A DNA stretch of 64,000 nt from Polaribacter vadi (GCF_018861005.1 NZ_JAHKQL010000034.1:248001-312000); one strand, 5' to 3'. Shown: positions 51,115-59,485, numbered from the stretch's first letter. Made by a program: numbers and translations. The notes: generated by a model not told the origin, from the sequence alone.

Positions 51115-52032
51115 TTAGATTATTTTAAAAACTTTTCCAGGCTCTGCTAATTTAGTGTTTTTAAAAATTTCTTGGGCTTCATCTTTAAATAAAGTAATGT
51201 CTTTGTATCTGCCAGAATAATGGCCAATAATAAGCTCATTTACAGAAGCTTCTTTTGCTATTAATGCAGCTTCTTGGGTTGTAGAGTGTTTTGTTTTTTT
51301 TGCTAAATCTGTTTTGTCTGCTAAAAATGTAGTTTCATGATATAATAAATCAGCATTTTTTATAATTGGAATAATATCTGGTTTATAAACAGTATCACTA
51401 CAAAAAGCAAAACTTAGAGGTTTTTTAGGAGGCAATGTTAGTTCAGAATTAGGTATAGTTTCTCCTGTAGATAAAACAATATCTCTACCTGCTTTAATAT
51501 TATTATAATCTGCTCTATCTATTTCTTCGTAATGATTTATGTTATCTATATGTAATTTTTTTGGCTTTTCTTTTTCTGTAAAAAGATAGCCATTTGTATA
51601 AACACGATGTTTTAAAGGTATTGTTCTTACAGAAACTTTATCATCTTCAAAAATAAGTTCACTTTTTTTAGATGTTAGTTCGTGAAAAATAATTGGATAT
51701 TTTGCATGAGATTGTGAAATTTTTAACTGCAAAAGAGTTACTTCTTTAATCCCTTTGGGTCCAAAAATATGCAATTCTTTTTCTCTGCTTAAAATACCAT
51801 AAGTAGATAATAAACCTACTAAACCATAAAAATGATCTCCATGTAAATGAGATATAAAGATGTGGTTAATTTTAGTAAAACCAACTTTATATTTGCGCAT
51901 TTGACGCTGAGTACCCTCGCCACAATCTATTAAAAAATGTCTGTTATTAATCTCTAAATATTGAGCAGTAGGAAAAGCATTAGCTCTGGGAGTTGCAGAA
52001 TGACACCCTAAAATAGTAAGGTTTATACTCAT
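51115..52032 (-). CDS. rnz: Ribonuclease Z
   Basis: Metallo-beta-lactamase endonuclease that trims tRNA 3' ends. The 305-residue protein has the zinc motif SHLHGDHFYG (61-70), the N-terminal GCHSATPRANAF segment, and the exosite-less short architecture of ELAC1-type enzymes. Further ligands are seen in FCSDTVYKPD (Asp about 210) and IIGHYSGRY (His about 270). Its start overlaps the stop of the small T9SS gene by four bases (ATGA), so translation is coupled. Confidence 0.92.
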   Translation of the reverse strand: MSINLTILGCHSATPRANAFPTAQYLEINNRHFLIDCGEGTQRQMRKYKVGFTKINHIFISHLHGDHFYGLVGLLSTYGILSREKELHIFGPKGIKEVTLLQLKISQSHAKYPIIFHELTSKKSELIFEDDKVSVRTIPLKHRVYTNGYLFTEKEKPKKLHIDNINHYEEIDRADYNNIKAGRDIVLSTGETIPNSELTLPPKKPLSFAFCSDTVYKPDIIPIIKNADLLYHETTFLADKTDLAKKTKHSTTQEAALIAKEASVNELIIGHYSGRYKDITLFKDEAQEIFKNTKLAEPGKVFKII

Positions 52033-52349
52033 TGAATAACAAAACGTTTAGATGTAATCTGTTTTTTATCTTGCAGTGTATAAATGTAAATACCTTTAGA
52101 TAAGTTGCCTTTGTAAAAAGGAACTGAATTTCTTCCTTTTATTGTATTTAATTTTTTAGAGTACACCGTTTTTCCTAAAACATTTTTAACTGTAAAAGTA
52201 GCTTGCGAACTGTAAGAGGAATTAAATATAATTTTTGTTGAGTTTGTAAACGGATTTGGAACTGCTGATAGTTTATTAATTGTTTTTTCTTGCGAAAATG
52301 CAAGGCAAGAAATACATAAAAATAACGTAAAAAGTAATTTTTTCTTCAT
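52029..52349 (-). CDS. Tiny protein consisting of signal peptide plus type IX secretion sorting domain
   Basis: A 106-residue protein with a signal peptide (about 1-19, CLAFSQ) and a type A T9SS C-terminal domain filling nearly all the rest: SAVPNPFTNSTKIIFNSS near 28-45, VKNVLGKTVYSKKLN, and the ending KGIYIYTLQDKKQITSKRFVIQ. The PNPF start and KRF-like end are characteristic. There is almost no passenger: about 8 residues between cleavage site and domain. It overlaps rnz by four bases and lies in a pyrimidine operon, which is unexpected. Confidence 0.88.
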   Translation of the reverse strand: MKKKLLFTLFLCISCLAFSQEKTINKLSAVPNPFTNSTKIIFNSSYSSQATFTVKNVLGKTVYSKKLNTIKGRNSVPFYKGNLSKGIYIYTLQDKKQITSKRFVIQ

Positions 52350-52361
52350 AAGTAGGGGGAA

Positions 52362-52694
52362 TTAAAAACCTAATTCTCTTTCCATAGCTTCCATTTCTAA
52401 AATGTCTACTGCTTCAATTAAAGTAGGTGCAATATTAAAATTATCTCGAAAATCATCAATATTTATGTTACTTTTTACAATAACAAAAGATGTTTTATTT
52501 TCCTTTTTTTGTTCTATTATATCCAAAAATAGTGAAAATTCTTCGTTTTTAACGTAAAGATTGTTAGAAATTTGTAATATTAAATGGTCATTTTTGTATG
52601 AAGATACTTTTTCTGAAAAAGATTCAAAGAAGCTAGAAAACGAATTTTCATCCGAAGAAATAAGTGTGTATTTTTCTTTTTTTTCTATTTTCAT
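52362..52694 (-). CDS. STAS-like small protein
   Basis: A 110-residue soluble protein. A STAS-like alternation of strands and helices is visible (KYTLISSDENSFSSFFESF; HLILQISNNLYVKNEEFSLFLDIIEQK; TSFVIVKSNINIDDF; PTLIEAVDILEMEAME), similar to anti-sigma-factor antagonist domains, although the phosphorylatable Ser is not identifiable. Proteins like it near rnz are often mislabelled ribonuclease Z. Located 13 bases upstream of the T9SS gene and 24 bases after pyrB. Confidence 0.55.
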   Translation of the reverse strand: MKIEKKEKYTLISSDENSFSSFFESFSEKVSSYKNDHLILQISNNLYVKNEEFSLFLDIIEQKKENKTSFVIVKSNINIDDFRDNFNIAPTLIEAVDILEMEAMERELGF

Positions 52695-52718
52695 ATTCTA
52701 ATATTTTAAGGTTCAACT

Positions 52719-53648
52719 TTATCTTTTAATCTGTTGAGCCAATAAATAAATAACTGCCATTCTTACTGCAACACCATTTTCTACTTGGTTTAATATTATA
52801 GATTGATCAGAATCTGCAACATCACTAGTAATTTCTACACCTCTGTTTATTGGTCCTGGATGCATTATTACAATTTTCTTGCCAAGATTGTCTAAAATCT
52901 GATTATTTATGCCAAATAATTGAGTGTACTCTCTAGTTGATGGAAAATATTTAATATCCATTCTTTCATGTTGTACTCGTAAAACATTGGCAACATCACA
53001 CCATTCTAAAGCTTTTTTAAGATTGGTTTCTACTTCTACACCTAAACTAGAAATGTATTTAGGTATTAAGGTTGTAGGGCCACAAACTTTAACTTGAGCT
53101 CCTTGTAATTGTAGTGCAAATATGTTAGATAAAGCAACTCTAGAGTGTAAAATGTCTCCCACTATTACAATTTTTTTACCTTTTACAGAACCTAATTTTT
53201 CTCTAATAGAGTAAGAATCTAATAAAGCTTGTGTTGGGTGTTCATGAGTTCCATCTCCTGCATTTATAATTTTAGCATCTACATGTTTTGATAAAAAAAC
53301 ACCTGCTCCAACATTTCCATGACGCATAACAACAATATCTACCTTCATAGATAAAATGTTGTTTACTGTATCTATTAAAGTTTCTCCTTTTTTAACTGAA
53401 GATTGCCCAGCAGAAAAATTAATAACATCTGCAGAAAGTCTTTTTTCTGCTAATTCAAAAGAAAGTTTTGTTCTTGTACTATTTTCGAAAAATAAATTGG
53501 CAATAGTAATGTCTCTTAAAGAAGGTACTTTTTTAATAGGTCTGTTAATTACTTCTTTAAAATGATCTGCAGTTTTAAATATTAAATCAATATCATTTGG
53601 GTTTAGGTATTTTATACCTAATAAATGTTCTACACTTAATTTATCCAT
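52719..53648 (-). CDS. pyrB: Aspartate carbamoyltransferase catalytic subunit
   Basis: Condenses carbamoyl phosphate and aspartate in pyrimidine synthesis. The 309-residue protein has the carbamoyl-phosphate loop FENSTRT (54-60), HPTQALLDSYSI and the C-terminal HPGPINRGVE, all at family positions. I chose the ATG at 53648, one base after the pyrR stop; a longer in-frame reading to 53720 would overlap pyrR and add non-homologous residues. No pyrI regulatory gene is adjacent. Second gene of the pyr operon. Confidence 0.95.
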   Translation of the reverse strand: MDKLSVEHLLGIKYLNPNDIDLIFKTADHFKEVINRPIKKVPSLRDITIANLFFENSTRTKLSFELAEKRLSADVINFSAGQSSVKKGETLIDTVNNILSMKVDIVVMRHGNVGAGVFLSKHVDAKIINAGDGTHEHPTQALLDSYSIREKLGSVKGKKIVIVGDILHSRVALSNIFALQLQGAQVKVCGPTTLIPKYISSLGVEVETNLKKALEWCDVANVLRVQHERMDIKYFPSTREYTQLFGINNQILDNLGKKIVIMHPGPINRGVEITSDVADSDQSIILNQVENGVAVRMAVIYLLAQQIKR

Positions 53649-53649
53649 A

Positions 53650-54189
53650 TTATGCTTGCTCAATATAAACTGCGTCTTTTTTATTGTTTTCGTTCCAAGA
53701 AACCAATACCTTTTCTTCATTTATAGCATCTACTTGCCTGCCTCTATAATTTGGTTGAATAGGTAAATGTCTGCTAAATCTTCTATCAATTAAAACCAGT
53801 AGTTCAATGTTTTTTGGTCTACCATAAGATTGTAAAGCAGTTAAAGCTGCTCTAACACTTCTACCAGAATACAAAACATCATCTATAATTACTACTTTTT
53901 TATCTTCTATTAAAAAGTTAATTTTGGTTGATGTTGCAGCTAAAGGTTCATCCCTTCTTCTAAAATCGTCTCTATAAAAAGTAATGTCTAAAAGCCCTAA
54001 TTGTAAGTCTTTAATTTTATATTCAGTTTTTAATAAATTGGCTAATCTATTGGCTAAATAAGAACCTCTTGGTTGTAAACCAATTAAAACTGTATTAGAA
54101 AAATCGTTATGGTTTTCAATTAATTGGCAAGCCAATCTATGAAGTATGATTTCAATATCTTTTGAGTTAAGTAAGGTTTTTTTGCTCAT
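53650..54189 (-). CDS. pyrR: PyrR: pyr operon regulator / uracil phosphoribosyltransferase
   Basis: A 179-residue type I phosphoribosyltransferase fold. The PRPP motif VVIIDDVLYSGRSVRAAL (99-116) and LIGLQPRGSYLANRL (35-49) with LLDITFYRDDF (67-77) match PyrR closely. In other bacteria PyrR binds pyr mRNA to attenuate transcription when UMP is high. I chose the ATG at 54189; a longer in-frame reading to 54258 covers the promoter and leader. A leader hairpin precedes it. Confidence 0.92.
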   Translation of the reverse strand: MSKKTLLNSKDIEIILHRLACQLIENHNDFSNTVLIGLQPRGSYLANRLANLLKTEYKIKDLQLGLLDITFYRDDFRRRDEPLAATSTKINFLIEDKKVVIIDDVLYSGRSVRAALTALQSYGRPKNIELLVLIDRRFSRHLPIQPNYRGRQVDAINEEKVLVSWNENNKKDAVYIEQA

Positions 54190-54196
54190 AAGAAAG

Positions 54197-54217
54197 CTAT
54201 CAAATTTAAGTTGATAG
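54197..54217 (-). promoter_or_regulatory. Leader stem-loop just upstream of the pyrR start
   Basis: A perfect 7-bp stem (54197-54203 with 54211-54217) with a 7-base loop, extendable with a G-T pair. On the - strand it ends 7 bases before the pyrR ATG and lies in the short mRNA leader predicted from the promoter at 54229-54258. It could control ribosome access or be a PyrR target; neither is shown. Confidence 0.45.
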
Positions 54218-54228
54218 TTATTGAAAAT

Positions 54229-54258
54229 CAAAATTAATGTAAATAAATGTATGTGCAA
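54229..54258 (-). promoter_or_regulatory. pyrR operon promoter (-33 TTTG, -7 TAATTTTG)
   Basis: On the - strand a TTTTG (54255-54258 region) is followed after 18 bases by TAATTTTG (54236-54229), matching both elements of the Bacteroidota promoter. The implied transcript starts near 54222, leaving a leader of about 32 bases. This is the only complete two-box match I identified in the window. Confidence 0.65.
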
Positions 54259-54383
54259 AAATTTATAGAAACTAATTGTAAATTAAGATTTGTTAATTAA
54301 ATTGTTGAAAACAAAAACTATTTTATAAAAAGTGCTTACAGAGTTGTATTATTTTTAATGTGTATAATTCAAATACGATAGCA

Positions 54384-55754
54384 ATGTCTTTAACAAAATT
54401 TGAATCCATGCTTAAAACCAATGCAATTTATTTCTTTGATTTGGTTGAGTTTGAGGAAATTATAATCCATTATTTAGATGCAGGTAAGCATAAATTGGCT
54501 AAAAAAGCGGTTCAGTTAGGTTTAGAACAACACCCTGAATCTATTGATTTAAAATTTTTAAGAGTTGAATTGTATATTTTTGAAAATGAATTAGATAAAG
54601 CATCTTCTTTGTTAAAAAAAATTGAATTAATAGAGCCTAATAACGACGAGCTTTTTATACAAAAGGCAACTATAAAATCTAAATTAGGTAATCATAAAGA
54701 TGCTATCATCAACCTAGAAAAAGCACTCACTTTTACAGAAGATAAAGTTGATGTTTGGTCTTTAATGGGTATGGAGTATTTGTATTTAGACGATTTTGAA
54801 AATGCACGTTTAAGCTTTACAAAATGTATAGATGTAGATTATGAAGATTATTCTGCGCTTTATAATATTGTGTATTGTTTTGATATGGAAAAAGAGCATG
54901 AACAAGCCATAAAATATTTAAATAATTATATTGATATAAATCCATATTGTGAAGTTGCTTGGCATCAATTAGGAAGGCAATATTTTATGTTAGATAATTT
55001 TAAAGAAGCATTAACTGCTTTTGATTATGCTGTAATAATTGATGAACATTTTATTGGTGGTTATTTAGAAAAAGCCAAAACTTTAGAAGAATTAAAAGAC
55101 TATGAAAAAGCAATAGAAAATTATTTAATTACTTTAGAATTAGATGATCCAACAGCATTTGCATATGTTAGAATAGGTGAATGTTACGAGAAATTAAATA
55201 AATACGAAGAGGCAGTTTCTTTTTATAAAAAAGCAGTGCATGAAGATCCGTTATTAGATAGAGCTTGGGTTTTATTAACCAACTTGTTTTTTAATCAAGA
55301 AAATTATGAAAAAGCATCTTATTATATTTCTAAAGCCATAAAAATTGATGAAAATAATTCTGTGTATTGGAGGAGATATTCTGAAATTAAAATAAAACTA
55401 AATTTTTATGAAGAAGCTGTTACAGGTTATGAAAACTGTTTAGAATTAAATGATAATGCTTTAGTAATATACATAGCTTTAAGTGATGTTTTATCATTTT
55501 TAGGTGAATTTGATAAAGCTGTAAATTTACTTATTAAAGCTCAAAAGACTTACAAAGATTTTGCAGAAGTAGAATATAGGTTAGCAGGTTTATTTTTTAT
55601 TTTAGATAAAGAGAAATACGGCTTTAATCATTTAATTTCTGCTATGAAAGTAGATTATGAATATCATTCAATTTTAAACGAACTATTTCCAACAGTTTAT
55701 GATGATAAAAAAGTGCAAAAATTGTTAACCAATTATAAAAAGGCTTTAGAATAA
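54384..55754 (+). CDS. Tetratricopeptide-repeat protein
   Basis: A 456-residue soluble helical protein made of about ten TPR-like repeats, for example GNHKDAIINLEKALTFTEDK, GRQYFMLDNFKEALTAFDYA, GECYEKLNKYEEAVSFYKKA and GEFDKAVNLLIKAQKTYKDF. No signal peptide, so it is cytosolic; repeats of this kind bind proteins. The start is chosen at the ATG 54384; a GTG at 54360 would add eight residues. It is divergent from pyrR. Confidence 0.85.
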   Translation: MSLTKFESMLKTNAIYFFDLVEFEEIIIHYLDAGKHKLAKKAVQLGLEQHPESIDLKFLRVELYIFENELDKASSLLKKIELIEPNNDELFIQKATIKSKLGNHKDAIINLEKALTFTEDKVDVWSLMGMEYLYLDDFENARLSFTKCIDVDYEDYSALYNIVYCFDMEKEHEQAIKYLNNYIDINPYCEVAWHQLGRQYFMLDNFKEALTAFDYAVIIDEHFIGGYLEKAKTLEELKDYEKAIENYLITLELDDPTAFAYVRIGECYEKLNKYEEAVSFYKKAVHEDPLLDRAWVLLTNLFFNQENYEKASYYISKAIKIDENNSVYWRRYSEIKIKLNFYEEAVTGYENCLELNDNALVIYIALSDVLSFLGEFDKAVNLLIKAQKTYKDFAEVEYRLAGLFFILDKEKYGFNHLISAMKVDYEYHSILNELFPTVYDDKKVQKLLTNYKKALE

Positions 55755-55845
55755 TTTTTTTTAATACTATACAATCTACTAAAAAAAGTATCCAATAATC
55801 TGTGAAAATTTATAATTCAGTTTCAGAAATTATTTGTAATAATTG

Positions 55846-56625
55846 TTATTTTTTCTTCGGATACCAATTTAATTGAATAACCTCGATATTTTTATTCTTT
55901 TCATTTACTATTTTTTTAAACTTTACAACATCACTTAAACCATCTGTACCTCTATAATGATAAGGGTAAACTTTGGTTGGTTTAAAAGCTAAAACAGCAT
56001 CTGCAGCACTTTCAACATTCATAGTATAAGGTAAATTCATACAAACAAAGGCCTTGTTTATATTCTTTAAATTTCTCATTTCTGGTATATCTTCAGTATC
56101 ACCAGAAAAATAAATACGTTCATCTGCAATAGTTAAAACATATCCATTTCCTCTTCCTTTACTATGGAATTTTAAAGCTTCTTTTCTTAAATTATACATT
56201 GGTATTGCTTCTACTTTAAAGTTGTCGAAGTTTTTTGTTTCACCATTATTAATGGTAATAACTTCTTTAACTTTTAATTCTGATATTTTTTGAGCTACAG
56301 CTTCTGGAGCTATAATTGTTGTAGAAGTTAAGTCTAAAGAATTTAAAGTTTTTAAATTTAAATGATCTCCATGAATGTCTGTAATTAGTAGATAATCTGC
56401 TTTTTTAAAATTAGAAAATGCATCAGTAGTACCTGTTGGATCTAAATAAATAGTAGTTTTATCAAATTCAATAACAGCAGTTGCATGACTTACAGGTGTT
56501 ATCTTTGTTTCAGAAACTATAATCTCTTCTTTTTTAGATTCTGTAATTTTTTTGTTTTGCTCACCTTTACAAGATAAAAGCGTTAAAAATAGAATTGTAA
56601 GCGTAAAAAAGTGTTTTCTCATCAT
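55846..56625 (-). CDS. Metallo-beta-lactamase-fold lipoprotein
   Basis: A 259-residue lipoprotein (lipobox LLSC, Cys about 19). The MBL core has HATAVIEFDKTTIYLDPTG, then LLITDIHGDHLN at the metal site, where the normal first His of H-x-H-x-D-H is Asp (D-I-H-G-D-H), and IYFSGDTEDIPEM and VYPYHYRGTDG with the later Asp and His ligands. It resembles UlaG-like hydrolases. Substrate unknown; exported location is unusual for that family but not rare in Bacteroidota. Confidence 0.83.
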   Translation of the reverse strand: MMRKHFFTLTILFLTLLSCKGEQNKKITESKKEEIIVSETKITPVSHATAVIEFDKTTIYLDPTGTTDAFSNFKKADYLLITDIHGDHLNLKTLNSLDLTSTTIIAPEAVAQKISELKVKEVITINNGETKNFDNFKVEAIPMYNLRKEALKFHSKGRGNGYVLTIADERIYFSGDTEDIPEMRNLKNINKAFVCMNLPYTMNVESAADAVLAFKPTKVYPYHYRGTDGLSDVVKFKKIVNEKNKNIEVIQLNWYPKKK

Positions 56626-56644
56626 AAAAAAATAAAGGTTCTTT

Positions 56645-56652
56645 CAAATATA
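56645..56652 (-). promoter_or_regulatory. Candidate -7 box for the MBL lipoprotein gene
   Basis: CAAATATA on the + strand reads TATATTTG (TAnnTTTG) on the - strand, 19 bases upstream of the start codon. No -33 box recognised. Confidence 0.4.
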
Positions 56653-56726
56653 AGAATAATCAAAAAAGTTGTGGTAAAGATTTCTTTAAAATCTATTATC
56701 TTCGTTTTTTAAAATCCTAACTGAAA

Positions 56727-57650
56727 ATGAATAGAACTATTAAAGATTACATTATAATTAGTTTAAAAGGAATGGCAATGGGTGCTGCAGATGTTGTGCC
56801 TGGTGTATCTGGAGGTACAATAGCTTTTATTTCTGGAATTTACGAAGAATTACTGGGTTCTATTAGTAATGTTAATTTAGGCTTATTTAAAACTTTAAAG
56901 AAAGAAGGTTTTAAAGAAGCTTGGAAACAATTAAATGGTAATTTTTTATTAGCACTCTTTATTGGAATTTTTATTAGTATAATATCTTTAGCAAAAGCCA
57001 TAAAATTTTTATTAGAAAACGAACCAATTTTATTGTGGTCTTTTTTTTTCGGTTTGGTTTTGGCAAGTATTATTTACATTGCCAAACAAATTTCTAAATG
57101 GAATTTTGTTTCTGTAATAGCATTAATTTCAGGAGCATTTTTGGCTTATTATATAACTACCTTAAACCCTATGGTTTCTGAGAGTTCATCATCTTTATAC
57201 ATTTTGTTTGCTGGTGCTATTGCTATTTGTGCTATGATTTTGCCAGGTATTTCTGGTTCTTTTATTTTAGTTCTTTTAGGTGCGTATAAACCAGTTTTAG
57301 ATGCTGTGAATGATAGAGATTTTAAAACAATACTTGTTTTTATGGTAGGTGCTATAGTAGGTTTATTATCTTTTTCTAAAGTATTAAAATGGTTATTTGC
57401 CAATTATAAAAACTACACTTTGGCAGCCTTAACTGGTTTTATTATTGGTTCTTTAAATAAAATTTGGCCTTGGAAAGAAACTTTAACTTGGCGTACAAAT
57501 TCACATGGAATTAAAGTTCCATTTAATCAACAAAGTATTTCTCCTTTTTCTTTTGATGGTGATGCTCAATTATTACCTGCAGTTATTTTAGCTATTTTTG
57601 GTTTTGCTTTAATTTTAATTATGGAAAAACTAGCGGTTAAAAAGCATTAA
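56727..57650 (+). CDS. DUF368 (PopT-type) polyprenyl-phosphate translocase, copy 1
   Basis: A 307-residue inner-membrane protein of the DUF368 family, shown in other bacteria (PopT) to recycle undecaprenyl phosphate across the membrane. It carries the pseudo-symmetric re-entrant motifs GMAMGAADVVPGVSGGTIAF (about 14-33) and ICAMILPGISGSFILVLLGAY (about 167-187), plus about eight hydrophobic helices. Its stop is directly followed by the ATG of a second copy, so both are translated from one mRNA. Confidence 0.88.
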   Translation: MNRTIKDYIIISLKGMAMGAADVVPGVSGGTIAFISGIYEELLGSISNVNLGLFKTLKKEGFKEAWKQLNGNFLLALFIGIFISIISLAKAIKFLLENEPILLWSFFFGLVLASIIYIAKQISKWNFVSVIALISGAFLAYYITTLNPMVSESSSSLYILFAGAIAICAMILPGISGSFILVLLGAYKPVLDAVNDRDFKTILVFMVGAIVGLLSFSKVLKWLFANYKNYTLAALTGFIIGSLNKIWPWKETLTWRTNSHGIKVPFNQQSISPFSFDGDAQLLPAVILAIFGFALILIMEKLAVKKH

Positions 57651-58664
57651 ATGCAAAAAGAAAGAACATTTAAACAAAAGCTTAACTTGTTTTTAAAGGG
57701 GTTAGCAATGGGTGCAGCCAATAAAGTGCCTGGTGTTTCTGGAGGTACAGTTTCTTTTGTTTTAGGTTATTATGAAGAGTTAATATATTCTTTTCAAAGA
57801 ATAAATTTAACGTCTTTTAAATTGTTAATTAGTGGTAAATTCAAAAGTTTTTATCAATATATAAATGCTCAGTTTCTATTACTAATAATGGGAGGTAGTA
57901 TTTTTAGCTATTTTAGTGTTTCTTTAATTTTAGATTACTTTTTACAACGTTACGAATTGTATGTCTGGAGCTGGTTTTTTGGAATGATAATAGGCTCAAT
58001 TTTTTATATTGGCAAAGGATTTGGAGATTGGAGTAAAAAGAATTTTGTTTATATAATATTTGGAGTAACATTAGGTTTAGCCATCAGTTTTTTAACCCCT
58101 GCAAAAGAAAACAACAATCTTTGGTTTGTTTTTATTTGTGGTATTATAGGTGTTTCTGGCATGACACTTCCTGGGCTTTCAGGCTCATTTATCTTAATTT
58201 TAATGGGTAATTATGTGTTACTTTTAGTAGATTCTGTAAATGTTTTATTAAATGTTATAACTAATGTTTTAACAGGTAATTTTCAAGTATTTTCAGATCC
58301 TGTTAAAATAAAGTATTTAAAAATTATAGCCGTTTTTACAGGTGGTTCTGCATTTGGTTTGGTATCTATTTCTCATGTTTTAGGTTATGTTTTAAAACGA
58401 TGGAACAAAATGGTAAATGCAATAATTATTGGGTTTATTACTGGTTCTTTAGGTATTGTTTGGCCTTGGAAAGTAACAATTTATGCAAAAGAAGATGGTG
58501 TTTTTTTATTAGATAAAGAGGGGCACAAAATAATAGAAAATTATGAACGTTTTTTACCAGAAGGTTTAAGCTTAGAAACAGTTTTAGCTGTATTTTTTAT
58601 TTTTGTAGGTATAGGATTAATTTTAGCAATAGATTATTATGAAAGAAGAAGAAAAAATAGATAA
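57651..58664 (+). CDS. DUF368 (PopT-type) protein, copy 2
   Basis: A 337-residue paralogue of the preceding gene with the same two motifs: GLAMGAANKVPGVSGGTVSF (about 16-35; the Asp of copy 1 is Asn-Lys here) and GMTLPGLSGSFILILMGNY (about 173-191), and about eight helices. The extra length lies in the last third. The two copies may form a heterodimer or act on different lipids. It overlaps the start of aroE by 26 bases. Confidence 0.86.
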   Translation: MQKERTFKQKLNLFLKGLAMGAANKVPGVSGGTVSFVLGYYEELIYSFQRINLTSFKLLISGKFKSFYQYINAQFLLLIMGGSIFSYFSVSLILDYFLQRYELYVWSWFFGMIIGSIFYIGKGFGDWSKKNFVYIIFGVTLGLAISFLTPAKENNNLWFVFICGIIGVSGMTLPGLSGSFILILMGNYVLLLVDSVNVLLNVITNVLTGNFQVFSDPVKIKYLKIIAVFTGGSAFGLVSISHVLGYVLKRWNKMVNAIIIGFITGSLGIVWPWKVTIYAKEDGVFLLDKEGHKIIENYERFLPEGLSLETVLAVFFIFVGIGLILAIDYYERRRKNR

Positions 58665-59397
58665 ATTATTTGGGTTGTTAGGTAAAAATATATCTTACTC
58701 ATTTTCTAGAGGATATTTTACAGAGAAATTTAAAGAATTAGATTTAAAAGCTAATAAATATGTAAACTTCGATTTACAAGATATAACAAAATTCCCATCT
58801 ATTATTGATGAAAATAATAATTTAAAAGGTATAAATGTAACCATACCTTACAAAGAAGATGTAATTCCGTTTTTAAGTAAATTAGATAAAACAGCAGAAG
58901 AAATTGGTGCTGTAAACACTATAAAATTTACAAAAAGAGGCGATTTAAAAGGTTATAATTCTGATGTTGTTGGTTTTGAGAACTCCATTTTACCACTTTT
59001 AAAAAAGGGACATAAAAGAGCCTTAATTTTGGGTACAGGTGGTGCATCAAAAGCCATTGCTTACGCTTTTAAAAGAAATGATATTAAATTTAAATTTGTA
59101 TCTAGAAAACCAATGGGTAAAAAGCAAATTTCTTACGATGATTTAACCCAAGAAGTTATTGAAAAATATACAATAATTGTTAATTCTACGCCTGTTGGTA
59201 CATCACCAGATATAGATAAATGCCCAAACATTCCTTATCAATTTATAACAAAAGAGCATATACTTTACGATTTAATATACAACCCTGCAGTGAGTACTTT
59301 TTTATCAAAAGGAAAAGAAAATGGAGCAACTATTAAAAATGGACTAGAAATGTTAAAGCTTCAAGCAGAAGAATCTTGGAGAATTTGGAACGAATAA
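58639..59397 (+). CDS. aroE: Shikimate dehydrogenase
   Basis: Reduces 3-dehydroshikimate to shikimate with NADPH. The 252-residue enzyme has the substrate site FGLLGKNISYSFSRGYF (about 11-27), the catalytic GINVTIPYKEDVI (about 69-81, with Lys), EIGAVNTI, the dinucleotide loop LGTGGASKAIAYAF, and NGLEMLKLQAEESWRIW near the end, all typical. The start overlaps the DUF368 copy 2 gene. Context with undecaprenyl translocases probably reflects operon coincidence. Confidence 0.93.
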   Translation: MKEEEKIDKLFGLLGKNISYSFSRGYFTEKFKELDLKANKYVNFDLQDITKFPSIIDENNNLKGINVTIPYKEDVIPFLSKLDKTAEEIGAVNTIKFTKRGDLKGYNSDVVGFENSILPLLKKGHKRALILGTGGASKAIAYAFKRNDIKFKFVSRKPMGKKQISYDDLTQEVIEKYTIIVNSTPVGTSPDIDKCPNIPYQFITKEHILYDLIYNPAVSTFLSKGKENGATIKNGLEMLKLQAEESWRIWNE

Positions 59398-59464
59398 TAA
59401 TTTTAAATTATACTTATCAATATAACTTGCAATTAAAGTAAGTTGTCAGTACTTTTGATAATAA

Positions 59465-59485
59465 TATAACAGTATTGTTATACTG
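59465..59485 (+). repeat. Two overlapping small palindromes upstream of the DUF349 gene
   Basis: TATAACA (59465-59471) pairs with TGTTATA (59476-59482), and CAGTAT (59470-59475) pairs with ATACTG (59480-59485). The two stems share bases and exclude each other. They end 19 bases before the start codon and may be an operator or a leader structure. Confidence 0.45.

Noticed and set aside
53649..53720. N-terminal extension of PyrB
   Set aside because: Overlaps pyrR and adds residues not found in the family; the ATG at 53648 fits.
55828..55844. Small AT hairpin between TPR and MBL gene ends
   Set aside because: Only seven A-T pairs and no clear T tail at the right place; not a confident terminator.
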